The notes: generated from the sequence alone by a model not told the origin. A DNA stretch of 64,000 nucleotides from Strobilurus pachycystidiatus (GCA_019915135.1 JAHLMK010000009.1:496001-560000); one strand, 5' to 3'. Counted from the stretch's first letter, positions 11,181 through 23,583 are shown. Translations and numbers: made by a program.

Positions 11181-13467
11181 ATGACCAGCTATACTCTCGG
11201 CGAGGCTCTTGACACGGTCTATCTGCCACTCAATGGACCGTCAGCGACGCAGGCTGTCCAAACATCCATACAAATGGCCTCGCCGCCCATTTCCCGAAGC
11301 ACGTACACCTCGACTACGTCCCTGAGCACGAAGCGAACGTCCGCCGCGATGACTTGCGACCGACCGAATTTTAGGGCGCATTTCAGGAGCCTCGTCGACT
11401 TCGACCCCAACATCCCCCTCCCCGACCGCTACGCAATGCATATTCCCGAGAGTCTGCAGCTCAAGCGTATCCAGTCCTTTCCCAATCTACCCACTTTGCT
11501 CTCCAACTTGGTTGACGGTGCGCTGGGCCCGGTCGACGTCAAGACGTCGAACGGTCTCGAAGCGAGAGATATCCCGATCCCGAAGGTGCATGACTTCTCG
11601 TTGGCTCAGAGGAACGAAGATATGAGTCACTGGGTCCCCAGACGAATCGACTCTGTCGCCGAGATGGGCAAGGCTCTCCTTTTACGGGAGCGGCTGTCTG
11701 CAGCTATAGCGTCGACCCTAACTGCTCGCAGCGACTCCGTTGCTGAGCCGGGTTTGTTCGAGTTGCGGGCGCCCACTGGCGCCGATGCCTCGTCCTCCGC
11801 GTGGCGTATCTCCATTAACACAGACTTACCGAATCTTCCTTCGTCGATTGGCAAATCACGTCTTGCCCACATGAAGCAGTTAGGTTTTACGAATGTTGCC
11901 GTCATTGATATCCAAACATTGTCGGGACCATCGCGCACTCGGCATGGGTCCATATTTCCTATCATCCAACGTGTCGTTAAACGGCAGTTGGATTGGCGCT
12001 GGCATTCGTGCCAGATCTCGAATGCTGAACAGGCATGTTCGTCGCCACGATGTAAAGACCCTCTCGAAAACCGTCACTCTATCTGCGGTTGCCCAACTGG
12101 GGTCGATAGTGACTTCATCCTGGGCCTGATCCAACAGGCGCTTCCTGCTACGGCTGACGATGGTGGGCTCGTGTCCAGCACGGACCTGGCGACAGTCAGT
12201 TTTGTGCTGCAGCAGGTGTGTACATTGGGAGATTCTCAATCTTCGCCCTCTGATTGTTTTGTAGTTTTGGGCTAAAGCTGTCGACGCCGAAGTCAGTTGT
12301 ATGATCTTGACCAGCGGCACGGAGGAAGTCATTTGCCTCCGAGAGCGTCGAAGGCAGATTCTTTGGATATCCGAGACGCTTGATGTCAGCCGTTCCTCTG
12401 GCCCCAGCCCTCCTTATGCAAAGTTGCACACTGCTATCAGCATGGCTGGGTTTAAAGATGCTTACTGGCGGGCTGATGCGGTCACGATTCTCAGAGCCAT
12501 TGGTGGCCTGCCAGCTTCCTTCCGGCAGAACTATGACAGTCATGTTGACGCGACCGATGTCAGGACGACGGTGGCTGATAAGAAGACTCTGTATGGGGTA
12601 TCAATAGGGAAATATCTCCCACCGCAATTGACCGTATGCAAATGTTCTCTTTCCTTCCATTCCAATCTCACTTGCAGCAGGATCCGCTTTTGAACTGGGA
12701 TTTGAATGAACTCCAGACGCGTTTCGAGCGAGCCACGGTCATACAACTTCACTGGCACCCGGTCGATGGCCTGGACTGTCAAAGTCTGAGGACGGTACAA
12801 TGTCCTCTGAACTTATTAGCGTCCGACGCCCCGATTCCACAAGAGACTATTCTTTCCGATAATATCTTACGAGTCCGTCTTCATGCAAGGAAACGGCATG
12901 GCTCGAAGGTATATCTTTGTTACCCCGAATCGCTACTCCCGTGCGGCCTGGCTTTCGTCATGAAGATCTCGACCAACAAGGAAGCTCTCCAGCGAGAGCA
13001 TCAAATCCTATGCAAGTTGCGAAAGTCTCCCATACTCCGACACACGGTTCCTTGTAGTCTTGGAGTATATCACTCTCCCATGACCGGGGTCTCGATATTG
13101 TTCACGGAGCATATTGCGCTATATCCGCTTGTAATTGGAGGCGTACTCGATGAATACCGCAAGTCAGTCTCCAAACTTTTACACGTGTGCCTTCGTAGCC
13201 TAACTTCAAGTTCTCAGACGACATTTGACGAACTGGTTGGCTTCTTTACACGCGAAAGGCTTTACCCACAACAAATTGTCGAACCACAACATTCTGCATA
13301 CTCCGGGCCATGCTGACTTCGTGATCGTTGATTGGGCAGACGCTGTTTTTCACCGTGCTGGGGACGAGGAGGAACATCTTCGCCAACGCGAGCGGGACGA
13401 ACGGGCTATGCGAGACATTCTAAATTCACATACCGACAGGTCAAAAAGAGCGAAAGTATCCGAATAG
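11181..13467 (+). CDS. Kinase-like protein, tandem paralogue 1 (catalytic Asp missing)
   Basis: Exons 11181-12215, 12265-12633, 12678-13162 and 13218-13467 give 712 residues. The N-terminal 400 residues are a poorly conserved region shared with the next gene (compare IPESLQLKRIQSFPNL with IPDNLLLKRVRLLPSL). The C-terminal third has a protein-kinase-like fold: FVMKIS with the presumed ATP-binding Lys, a Glu in REHQIL, then LHAKGFTHNKLSNHNIL and VIVDWADA. The HRD motif is HNK, so the catalytic Asp is not there, while the metal-binding Asp (VDW) remains. This suggests a pseudokinase or a very atypical kinase. The protein ends in a basic, charged tail. The 3' neighbour starts only 96 bp after the stop. 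The last exon was chosen because only the A at 13218 restores the kinase frame. Confidence 0.8.
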
Positions 13468-13562
13468 ACACCTGGAATTATGTACAATCTTGCAATTCTA
13501 CCCCTTATGTACGTTTGTAAACGATAACAACACATAACAAGGCGGATCCGAAACTACTTGTG

Positions 13563-15785
13563 ATGATCGACATCAGGGACGTGTCCTTGTTCTCCTTCCT
13601 CCGACATAGATTGATGAGCGCCACCCCGCCCTTCCTTCCGTACCCATCTTTCCCTCCCATTTCCCCTCCCATTTCCCCGCCGTTTCCGCCACCCTCACCT
13701 GGCTGGAAAACCCCTTCGCCCCGTGAAAGGTCTCCTCGTCTGCCGAATGAAGTGCCGGAGGAGGCCGACTGCAATTTCAGGCAGACGTTCTTCGAATTCA
13801 TCCCCCCTCCTCTTGTCCGCGATGATACCCTAGATGCTCCAGTCCCATCAGATCCTATACAGCTTCTGGATCGTCATATACCTGACAATCTGCTTTTGAA
13901 GCGCGTCAGGCTTCTCCCATCTCTCCACCAGGATCTCTGTAATACAGTCGAGAGCACCTTTGCCGAAGAGCTCAACGCTCTCGATGATGACGACTTTCTT
14001 TTCCGGACAGCCTATCATCAGGAAATAAAAGGCACCGATGCATCGACAATTGCCGAATTGCGACAGCACACCGTGGAGAGGGTATCGAGACGCATCGCTT
14101 CGAAAATCCTCCTCACCCCATCCGAACCGGAGGAGCTCTTCGTCATCATCTGGACGGAAAATTTCAATCGCTCCGCAGACGTTCTCAACGAGCGTTACGC
14201 GTCTCAATCTCACCATCTACACATCGTTGGGCATGCCTTTGATCACTTAAAGAAAAAAAGTCGAACTACTATCCAAGGTCTACAGAAATGGGTCGGCTCA
14301 TTCGCGTCTAGTATGATTTTTTGCACAGACGCTGCCCACATCTTCGAGGACATTGGGAGTCTGTCTGACCTCGACACTTTCCCTTGGCAGCTAGACTCCC
14401 AATGCACGAATGCCCCGCCTCCTTTGCAACTGCAACCTCCTGACGCTCCGCGTAGCCTCTGGACTCTCCCAGATACCCCTGCGCCCAGGAGAAGTAGACG
14501 TTTCAAGAACCAACGTCCTGTTCTACCCAACGCGGGACGGGTCGGCCCTATATCCAGAGCTGAGGAAGCGTCAGGAGCATACAAACCAGTATCGCGTGAT
14601 TATATACAGAAGGTAACTTGCCTCCATTTTATTTGTTCTGTCGACACCTCACAATCTCTTCCTAGGCTTGGATTGGCGCAGTGAAGCGCGACACTTCTAT
14701 GATAGTCTTCGATTGCGGGGATTTCGTGCGCATTGGCATTCGTCATCGCGAGTCGCAAACCTTGTTTCTTTCGGAGATGATTGACATATGCTCCGCGTCT
14801 AATTCCCACACTTCTTACGGGCGAGTTTGGTTGGCGATGCATATTGCAGCGGTCTACGATGCCCTACAGCGTCTCCCCGTTCTGAAGGACTTTCCCGCAC
14901 CTATTAAGAGGAAGCGAGACGATGCCGAAGATTTGCCCTCGTCAAAGAGGCGGAAGGTTGGATGTCTCAACCTTGAAGAGGTGTGTCGCTCCTCGCCAAG
15001 CGCTGGTCTAAGCTGACCTGTGCACCAGGAAGTCAGCCAAAAGATAGTCTCATTCGATACTGTTGCTCTCTTCCTGCAATTCAAGCAGTGGGATTCTCCC
15101 GCCCCCATGCTTTTCCATCGCTCCGGGGTGAAGGTGGGAGCATCTTACGAACCTCAAGAGTATCTTAGCATCGTCCTAGATGGTCGGCTGGGCTTCGGGG
15201 CGGTAGGAGATGTCTACAGTGCCTTCATACCGTCTTCGGATCACCACAAACACGCGTTCGTTGTCAAAATTGCCTCCACGCCGCGCTCTGTCCGTCGTCT
15301 GAAGCACGAGTCTGACGTCTACAAACATCTCACCACTGCCGGGGTCGCTGGCATACCTACATTTCTTGGTTTTCTCTCGAGTGCGGATGATACGAAATGT
15401 ATCCTCATGCTTTCCAACGTTGGCCGTCCTCTTGGTGAGCAATTGGACGACAATCGCAAGATGCCCCCGCTGTTGCCGGAGCAATGGTACGCAACGATGT
15501 GATACCTGCATCGGTTTTGCTAACGGCGTGGTCAGCACCGAGCTCAGACGAATTCTGGGCGATATTCACAATGCTGGCATACTGCATCGCGACCTTCGGT
15601 CGTGGAATCTCATGATGGACGAATCAAAGCGCATTTACTTCACCGACTTTGACCGTGGAAGCTTTCGCGCCACCGAGGGAGACTATCGAGAGGAGAAAGA
15701 GCGCCTTGAGCTGTTCATTCAAGGAGAGTACGTTGACGAGTACGAAATCATTGGGGCGGATGACCTGGCCAGGGGAGTATCATGA
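13563..15785 (+). CDS. Kinase-like protein, tandem paralogue 2
   Basis: Exons 13563-14612, 14666-14980, 15029-15486 and 15536-15785 give 690 residues; a start at 13614 (MSATPP) is equally possible. After a Pro-rich start the protein follows paralogue 1. The kinase-like domain at about residues 480-690 has a glycine loop (GRLGFGAVGDVY), FVVKIA with the ATP-binding Lys, a Glu (KHESDVYKHL), a full catalytic loop HRDLRSWNL and DFDRG in place of DFG. Unlike its neighbour it keeps all catalytic residues. A basic patch (KRKRDDAEDLPSSKRRKVG) just before the kinase part could be a nuclear localisation signal. The layout resembles the large basidiomycete FunK1-like kinase families; that placement is from memory. 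No substrate can be inferred. Confidence 0.82.
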
Positions 15786-16288
15786 CATAAAATCATTGTA
15801 AGCTGAACGTATCGCCCGACCACTTTTGCTATGCAATCGAGTCCTCAACGGTCTAAACATCCCGTGTTGCGCTGTCTCGAAACATCGACTTTATTGAACT
15901 CTTCAAGTAGGACCCGGCTGCAGACTGTTTAGGACACAGACACGACAGAGGAAGGTAGCGGACGCACATGACAGGCTCTTGCTAGTCCTAAGGCTCGTTT
16001 GCATTCTTGAGGTCGTGTCGGTTATATCTTGTCATCGCGTACCCGTCATCGTCATCTCTTGTGAAGACTCATCGTATGAAGTGTAACTAAGATATTGATC
16101 TGTTGCGTGTATCAACAGTACATTCACGGAGAAAGTAGGTACTGGGCTCCTAGGTTAAAGTCCAAGCGCTGCTCTGAGAATATAGAAAGATTGATTGGTA
16201 AAGATTCGAGAGAGAGCATATCATAGATAAGGTTCCAGCCAATCTGGTCGCTACGACGCGTTATACTCCGCGAGCGTCTGCTACTTGT
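15786..16288. other. Intergenic; 3' flank shared with the second seven-helix gene copy
   Basis: No gene seen. From about 16080 to 16288 the sequence resembles 51570-51789, downstream of the other copy of the membrane-protein gene, so the duplication of that gene includes its 3' flank. Confidence 0.5.
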
Positions 16289-16772
16289 TCAGACAGCGAG
16301 TCCATTGTCCTGCTCAGGTTTGACTCTGCCAGATTCCTCGACGGATAAGGGAGATCCAATACCGTCATCCTCGTATCCGTCGGTGTCCTGCCCTTCCGCC
16401 TCGCTGATAGTCATAGTGTGTGCAACGGACTGGAAGCGCAGTGAGGAATGCACAGCGCGAGAGCCGCTTTGGCGGCTGCCAGCGCGTGAGCTGTTTCTCC
16501 ACGAGTCATTTGGACGTGTCTTTCCTGAGGCGACACGTGCAATGATCAAGGCGGGAGCAAGACACTGATTAGCAGGAAGTGAGCATGGAGGCCAATACAC
16601 CAAAACCTAGGATGACTCACAGTGACAGCGCCCAGCATTGCTTGTGTATAATAGCTTGTGTCACTGTAGTATGGTGCATAGACGTCGTGCACATACAGCG
16701 CAAGATACACCAGATATGCGACAGAGTAAAGGAATGATGATTCCACCAGAATTTCAATAATTCCCGCGTATG
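16289..16772 (-). pseudogene. Seven-helix membrane protein gene, 3' part (split by transposon)
   Basis: This is the downstream part of the gene whose upstream part is at 23587-24370. Going along the minus strand it holds the rest of coding exon 4 (16772-16621) and exon 5 (16564-16289, stop TGA at 16291-16289). The exon 4 remainder encodes membrane helix six (GIIEILVESSFLYSVAYLVY) and most of helix seven. Exon 5 encodes the end of that helix (LAPALIIARVA) and a hydrophilic Ser/Glu-rich tail. Splice sites (GTGAGT donor, ATCAG acceptor) are intact, and the paralogue at 51.8 kb has identical exon lengths here (276 bp for the last). Only the 6.8-kb insertion breaks it. No function is known to me. 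Confidence 0.85.
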
Positions 16773-16801
16773 CATCAGGAAAACGCTCCCGTGGTAATTT
16801 G
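16773..16801 (+). repeat. Left terminal inverted repeat of the Plavaka-type element
   Basis: 29 bp starting CATCAGGAAAAC and ending TAATTTG. It matches the reverse complement of 23555-23583 at 26 of 29 positions; mismatches are at positions 13, 20 and 22 from the tip. Confidence 0.88.
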
Positions 16802-17237
16802 TCGACAATACCGTCGAAATGCTGTGAACTATGGTAATCCGCCGACTTACCACTTTTTGCCACATTAGTGCAGTGAAAGCGGTCACTTGACACCCGTTTT
16901 AGATTAGGGACACTTATGAAGACATTTCGTGCATGTTTCAGACATATTACCGCTTTCAATACCAGGCTCTTTTCTGTACATTCCTAGCAGTTATTCCTCT
17001 TCATGCTCTAGTAGATAATACGAATGACATTTCAGATTGGTCTCGATGACGAGGCATGACACAGTTGGGACGCAAATGTATATAAGAAAAAGAATAATGA
17101 TATGCACACAGGGAAGAGGACGAGAGGAGAGAACAGGAGCGAAGGTAGTCGAGTGGGGTACGAATTAGGTTGGTACAGGATCGAGAGCAAGAGAACAAAG
17201 GCAATGACACATACTCATACATATCTCAAAAGTCCGA

Positions 17238-19863
17238 CTAGACGATGGCGTCCCAATCGATGGCGTTCAGGATCTCGTCAGCCGAGAGACCGTGAGTTGC
17301 GTTAGGGATCGCTCCGCTATCAAAGTTGTCAGATAGAGAATTAGAGACGGCCAGAAACTCACCTCGCGCTGACATAGATTTGGTGCATAAGCCTGTGATA
17401 GTATGCGGGACGTTTCTCGCGCAGGCCGTTCAACATCACAAGATGCGTCTTGAACACGTTCTCGAGATTGGAACCGCAAAACTCCTCCTTCGCGTTGTGG
17501 GCAATCTCTGCGATCACAGCGTGTGCCTAGAGACAGGTCAGTCAAGGAACGTGCACAAGAAGTCGACATACGGCAGTCAATGTCATCGCAACCATCAAGG
17601 GAGTGACCTCCCGTTCCTTTGACTGAGGGCCCTCAGTGAAGATTGACGTCAGATTGTCGGCATGCTTAGAGAGAATGGACGAGTTATGGTCGCCATATGC
17701 AGCCGTGACGAGCCTTGGAATCATCGGTGACCCGAGAGGCTTGCTGTGGTCAGTTAGGCCCTGATGAGAGATGCATGTTAGTAATTTTCTTCGTGGATGG
17801 TGATGTACGCACTGCAGCAGTAGTGCCGTACGCGTAAGCAAACCCGTCGAGGTACTCCTTGCACTTGCGGCGACCTCCGTCCGTCTTCTCGAGATGGAGA
17901 AGAGTGGGAACGATGGCAGCGGCGACCTTCTTGACATCCGACCGTAGAAGGATAGCACGTTGCTGTACCTAGAGAAAGGGTAAGCAAATCCGAATCGACG
18001 ATTCCTGACAAGTACTCACGTATGCCCGCATGGGTCGAATATACTTCTCATAGTCACCATTCAATAGGCGGTCACGTATATCGCCAGATCCGTCGAATCC
18101 TAGGTCCGTAGCAGCAGTGAGAAGTGTGTCCAGGCAGAGTGTCTCGATATGGTCCTGATTGAATGGTACAAAGTTAGGATTCTCGGGATTGATACCCATG
18201 AGGCGGGCGACGATGCGGATAGCGCCCCGAAGAGTTTGCTCAATCTCGGAAGTTTGATCGCGTTTGGTCAGGTAGAATCGGCGCCCGTGTCGAACAACCG
18301 TGATCCTCGTATGGAAGAGAAAGACCTGATCATCCGAGTCAGGATGCTGACTGGTGAGTGAAAAAATTGGAGCGGGACCGTGACGGTCAGGAGAACGATT
18401 GGAGGGAGGAAGGGAAGCAGGGCGAGGTGGATTGCTCGCGGGGAACGAGGGAATCTGATGAGTATTAGCAACATGTACGATCACCTCAGCTGTCACACAC
18501 CTCGTCTTGGGGGCGCCTTCCAGCACTCTGTGGATTCTTGCGACGGCGTCCTCGAGCAGGCACAGCAAGAGACTTGTCCAAGGCCATGGCGTAAACGTGA
18601 TCAATTTCCTCCTGTCTGGAAGTTAGCTCTATTCAAAAGAAGTGTATACCACGCACCAGAATCATAGCTCGTATTTCCGGATGCTCAACATCGACGCCTG
18701 CTCGCGCAAGTCGATCAGTAAGAACTTCTTTGGCTTTGCTAAGCCCTTCTGGGATGCGGGTCGTACCGTTGTCGTCACCAGCGTCGTCGATGGTTCCGTC
18801 GTCATCGCCATCGGAGATGTGGCTGACTAGATGGACGTCGTGCTCTTCGGCGTCGTCAGTGTCGCGGTCGCCTGAGATGATGGGAGAAGGTCAACATGTC
18901 AGCGTGGGAATAAGGCTCGATCGGCTCTTGGACTCACCGGTCATGGTCCTTCCGGCCTTGACTGCTCTGGGCACAATGTGCGCAGCCTGTATCGGTCAGG
19001 TGAGTACACACGTCTTGGATATCGGCCACCATCATTGACCTCATCTTCGAAGAGCTTCAACGCGTCTTCATTGTCCTCGGCGCGTTCATCTTCGCTCTCC
19101 GCCGTGTCATCTTCAAGTTGATCGACTTGCCCATTTTCATCGTCGGAGTCGTCGGAATCGTGTACGCGGGCGTTTCTACTCAGGGACTGGGCGGATTTCT
19201 TGATTGTCCGTTGATCTGAGGTATCTTAACTTTCCCCACCGTTCAATCAGAAGAGTCTTCGACTTACTATCATGTGCATTGACGGCCGGATTAACCTCTT
19301 CCTCATCCGTCAGCATTGCGGGGGCTTGAAACTTTCCCTCTACAACACAATCCATCAGAGCTATCAACCCAAGACAATGCGGCAACAAGACATACCGTTG
19401 CTCTTACGCCGCGTCAACTGTTTCACAACATGACGAGGGAGCTCTTTGCCGGTACGTAGATCAAGACTCGGAATGGGTTCCTCTGAACAACAACTAATCA
19501 GTATCAATCCTGACGTCTACAACAGGTACTGACCGTGCTGGCTCGATGCAAAAGAGGAGATCTCGGCCCCTTTGCGCTTCAAGACAGCTGGTGCCGACTG
19601 GCTCCCAATGACGGTCGAGTTACTACTTGCCGCGGCGCCGTTACCAACCTTCTTAACGGTTTTGGTATTCTTGGTAGCGGCCTTCCTCGTAGATGCGAGT
19701 GCCGCCGCGGTTGCCTGCTTGAGGGCAGCAGCACGTTTGGCTATATTATCAAAGGTAAGTGCTTCTAGTTGAACTGGATATCAAACTCACGACGTGTTGT
19801 GTTCATATTGGACGTGTCTGACAGGGCCGCAGACGCCTTGCGATTTGCTTTGGGCGGCGGCAT
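17238..19863 (-). CDS. Transposon cargo gene, DUF6532-like protein, 13 exons
   Basis: Minus-strand exons: 19863-19791, 19740-19534, 19482-19396, 19339-19268, 19215-19040, 18986-18938, 18871-18657, 18611-18501, 18454-18020, 17968-17813, 17760-17572, 17526-17363 and 17316-17238, giving 670 residues, all junctions in phase. Residues 1-330 are low complexity: a basic Ala/Lys part near the N-terminus, then long acidic runs (HDSDDSDDENGQVDQ). Residues of about 370-670 are a compact conserved-looking domain with IRIVARLMGINPEN, IVPTLLHLEKTDGGRRKCKE, VTAAYGDHNSSILSKHA and NLENVFKTHLVMLNGLREK. It resembles the uncharacterised Agaricomycete domain DUF6532; this is recall, not a search. No catalytic motif is evident. 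It lies wholly inside the inverted ends, antisense to the transposase, so it moves with the element. Confidence 0.78.
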
Positions 19864-20094
19864 GTATCTTGGAGAGTATTGCAGTGGGTAGTTAGGATTG
19901 AGAGTTGTGGGTTATAGAATGGTGAGTTCCTTCGTTTCACGACGCGCTTTTATCGCTTTCTTACACTCCAGATCCAGTAATTTCTGTGTTTTAATAGATT
20001 CCGCGTCGATTACTCTAGAATGTCTAGACGCGTCCCGAATCTTCGATCATTTTATCCTTATCTCACATCTTTCCTTTGCCTATTCAACTGATCT

Positions 20095-23000
20095 ATGGCT
20101 GATTCAAGGCTCAAATGTGCTGCTTGCGAGCGCGAATTCGAACGCACTAGTGATCTTGTTCAGCACTTCACTCGTACCCAGAGCAAATCATGCCAGGCAG
20201 CCGGTGAAACGTACACGCGCAAGATCCGCCCAAGCGACGGTCTACCCCGACGAGACCCTGCGAGACGTCGCCCTCGTTCTTGTTCGCCATCTGGTGCTGC
20301 GACGGTCACGGAAACCGCTCAGAGTTCGACCACGGTGCCCGATCGCGAGCCAAGTCCAGCCCCAGATACGGATCCCGACTCGGTCTTGCCTCGCTTCCAA
20401 GGCGACGCATTCGGACCAGTCGATGATTATATTGCAGATGACTTTCCTGGACTTGGCGGTGCTGGATCTGGTTTCGATGAAGAGGTCACGGAGGACTTTG
20501 AGCGAGATGATGATGACGAGGACTCGGATGAAGGAGGCGAGGACTTTCAGGGTGGATGGGAGCCACCGCGCCCCAACGCGACAGGGGATGATACGGAGGA
20601 GGAAAATGCGATGGATGTCGATCTGGTCAATGAGGATGAGGATGAGGATGAAGTTACGGGACCTGCCATTCCACCCATTCGGAAGATTGCAGACACAGAA
20701 CGCGAGGCAGAAGTTTTCGTCACTCACTTTGGAGGGTCTGCCGGTGCTTCGATCCCTGCACAGAGCGCGTCACGTAGTGGATTTGAGGCCTACGAATCAT
20801 CTCTCCCTCATGTGGAGGGCGAGCGTCCAGATTTTTACGCGCCATTCTCATCCAAACTAGAGTGGGAGGTAGCACAATGGGCTAAGATGGATGGACCGAG
20901 CGCATCCTCATTTACGCGCCTTCTCAGCATTGAAACAGTGAGTACTTCTCTAAATTTGGAATAGTATCTGATATTGTTATAGCTTCGTGATCGCCTTGAC
21001 TTGGGTTTCAAGACGACGAAGGAATTGAATGCCATCATTGACAAACAAGTACCCGCATCACGCCCAAGATTCTTCCCCGAGGAGGTTGTTGTTGGTGGCA
21101 AGTCGTTCGATCTGTATCGACGCGATGTCATAGAGTGTATCCGTGCGCTTTATGGTGACCCTCAGCACATGGAATATCTCTGCTTTGCACCAGAACGGCA
21201 CTACACTGATGCGGACAAGACGATGCGGCTTTTTCACGACTTCCATACTGGTCGATGGTGGTGGGACACCCAAGTAAGTCCCTTGACAGTTGTATTCCAT
21301 CATTGCTGACACGCATTCGAGAAAGCTGTCGAGAAGAACACTCCGGGCGCTACAATTATCCCGGTCATTCTCTCCTCCGACAAGACTCAGGTGACACTGT
21401 TCCGAAACAAGACAGCATATCCAGTGTACTTGACTATTGGGAACCTCCCCAAGGACATTCGCCGCAAGCCATCGCGGAACGGCCAGGTTCTACTTGCATA
21501 CTTGCCAACCTCAAAGCTGGAGCATATCGAGAACAAAACCGCGCGTCGCCGCACACTCGCCAATCTTTTCCATGCGTGTCTCAAGCGTATTCTCGATGGA
21601 TTGAAGGAGGCCGGCATTGCGGGGCTAGTCATGCAGAGTGGCGACGGAGTGGCTCGACGCTGTCACCCCATTTTTGCGTCGTATGTTGGGGATTATCCCG
21701 AGCAGGTACTCGTCACTTGCACCTACAATGGTGACTCGCCGGTATGCGAGTGCCCCCATAATGAGCTCGGGGACTTTCCGTGCGCCTACCGCTATCGCGT
21801 CTTCAGTGATGTGCTTCACGCTGCTCATAGTGTTGGAACTCCAGAGTGGGCTACGCTATGTGCAAACGAGAACATAAAGCCAGTGCAGCATCCGTTCTGG
21901 GAAGACCTTCCCTACGTTGATATCTTCCGTTCCATCACACCAGACATCCTTCATCAGCTCCTTCAAGGAGTCATCAAGCATCTCATTGCATGGCTCACTG
22001 ACATTGTGGGCGAAGCCGAACTTGATGCTCGGGTTCGCCGCCTTCCTCCAAATCATGGCATGCGTGCCTTTCACAAAGGCATCTCGTCGCTGTCGCGTGT
22101 CAGTGGGACGGAACACAAGCAGATCTGTGCATTCTTGCTTGGTGTCGTAACCGATTTACCCCTTCCAGCGGCTTCATCTGCTGCCATACCTCGTGCTACA
22201 CGTGGACTCCTCGATTTTCTATACCTCTCACGGTATCCCGTCCATAGTGAGGAGACACTTGGGGAGCTAGACTCAGCATTATCTATGTTTCACGCAAACA
22301 AGTGGGTTTTTGTGACCCATGGTGTTCGTGAGCATTTCAACATTCCCAAACTCCATTTCCTTAACCACTACACTCGTGCTATTCGACTTTTCGGAACAGC
22401 AGACAACTACAACACCGAGACCACCGAGCGCCTTCATATTGACTTTACAAAGGATGCTTACCGCTCTACCAATCGCAAGGATGAGTATGCCCAAATGACA
22501 CAATGGCTGGAGAGGCGAGAGAAGATCATGTATCATGCAAACTACCTTTGCTGGCGGTCCGGACACTCACTGGCGGAGCATACCCCCACTTTCTCAACCA
22601 CAGGTGCTGCATCTGCTAAGATCCACATCCGTGTCTCTTTTGCAGATTTATTGTGCTCATACACAGTGAAGATGACAAGGACACCTACCCTGAAGTCAGT
22701 CCAGATCTCCGTACTTGAAAACATAGCTACGGGATATGGCGCCTCACTGTTTGTTCCAGCACTCTGTCGCTTCATTGCACAGTTCAAGCATCCTCTTGGC
22801 ACTCCAGCCGTGATTGAGGAGGCTGCCCACGATATTGCTCTCCCATTTCGGGCTGTACCGGTCTTTCACCGTGTAAAGTTTGCCAATACTGACTTCTATA
22901 TGGGTGAAACTCTCGACTCGGTCCACGTTTATCCTCGCACCACATCCTCCACAGGCAAAATCACTCGGGCTGCTCGTTTTGATGCTGTCCTTGTGCGTGT

Positions 23001-23445
23001 TCGAGATGCTACTCCCGGCAGTCACAATCCTCTTGACGGTTTGCCCACCAACTTTTCTCGTGAACTCTGATCTCATCATTTATCAGGCCTTCGCGTCGGA
23101 CGTATTCGTGTTCTCTTCTCTCTTCCAGAGAAGAGCCTCGGGACCTTATTCCCTCCCAATGTTGATGTTCCTCCACATCTTGCATATGTCGAGTGGTTTA
23201 CACGGTTCACGGCACGCCCCGACACGCACTCAAACCTTCAACTAGTGCGACGCGACAAGGCTAGAGATGGGAACCCTCTTGCCTCGGTCATACCCATCAG
23301 TCTCATCCTTGGAGGTGTGTCGTTATTCCCCAAATGGGGTCATGTTGTGCCAACAGAGTGGTCGGCCGAGAATGTCTTGGATCGGGCTGGGGGCTTTTTG
23401 GTCAATAATTACTGTGATCAGCGTACTTTCTACAAGTATCATTAG
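20095..23445 (+). CDS. Plavaka-type transposase
   Basis: Exons 20095-20937, 20983-21273, 21322-23038 and 23087-23445 give 1069 residues. An N-terminal zinc-finger-like motif (CAACEREFERTSDLVQHF then Cys) is followed by a long acidic stretch. The core holds APERHYTDADKTMRLFHDFH, TGRWWWDTQ, ATIIPVILSSDKTQVTLF, NKTAYPVYLTIGNLPK, CEDLPYVDIF-type text read as WEDLPYVDIFRSITPDILHQ, and ETTERLHIDFTKDAYRSTN. These blocks are typical of Plavaka transposases as I remember them. The last intron uses a weak GTTTGC donor at 23039, chosen because it joins NPLDG to LRVGRIRVLFSLPEK, the expected C-terminal order; without it the frame stops at 23070. No internal stop was seen, so the enzyme is probably intact. 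The 3' end is 138 bp from the element tip. Confidence 0.87.
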
Positions 23446-23554
23446 AGCATTTTGGAACTGTCTTATAATATCCACGACTTTTGTGATAATGCTTGCAATG
23501 AAGTGCGAGTATCACGATTAGTAGAATTCGTCAACATTTCTGCAATATATGCTT

Positions 23555-23583
23555 CAAATTAGCCCGGGAGGGTTTTCCTGATG
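23555..23583 (-). repeat. Right terminal inverted repeat of the Plavaka-type element
   Basis: Mirror of 16773-16801 with three mismatches; reads CCTGATG at its outer end. The next bases, CTG then TCCTGC, rejoin the membrane-protein gene. Confidence 0.88.

Larger units (their letters stand above)
16773..23583. mobile_element. Plavaka-type DNA transposon (CMC/CACTA-like superfamily)
   Basis: The element is bounded by 29-bp inverted repeats (CATCAGGAAAAC at both tips). It carries a transposase gene on the plus strand and a large cargo gene on the minus strand, tail out. It interrupts a membrane-protein gene. Comparison with the uninterrupted copy at 52.27 kb (GCGTATGTCCTGC) shows a TG duplication. 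If three bases are counted the repeats are ATG and CTG, that is, imperfect. CACTA-like elements usually make 2-3 bp duplications, which agrees. The transposase and tips look undamaged, so the element may be autonomous. Plavaka is known from basidiomycete genomes; the superfamily call rests on transposase sequence recalled from memory. Confidence 0.85.

Noticed and set aside
19898..20860. 320-codon plus-strand frame overlapping the transposase start
   Set aside because: Shadow frame of the first transposase exon: Arg/Met-rich translation and no continuation, while the 20095 frame carries the zinc-finger-like motif.
23039..23070. Transposase ending at the stop at 23068-23070
   Set aside because: A GTTTGC..TATCAG intron restores the expected C-terminal block, so the stop is intronic.
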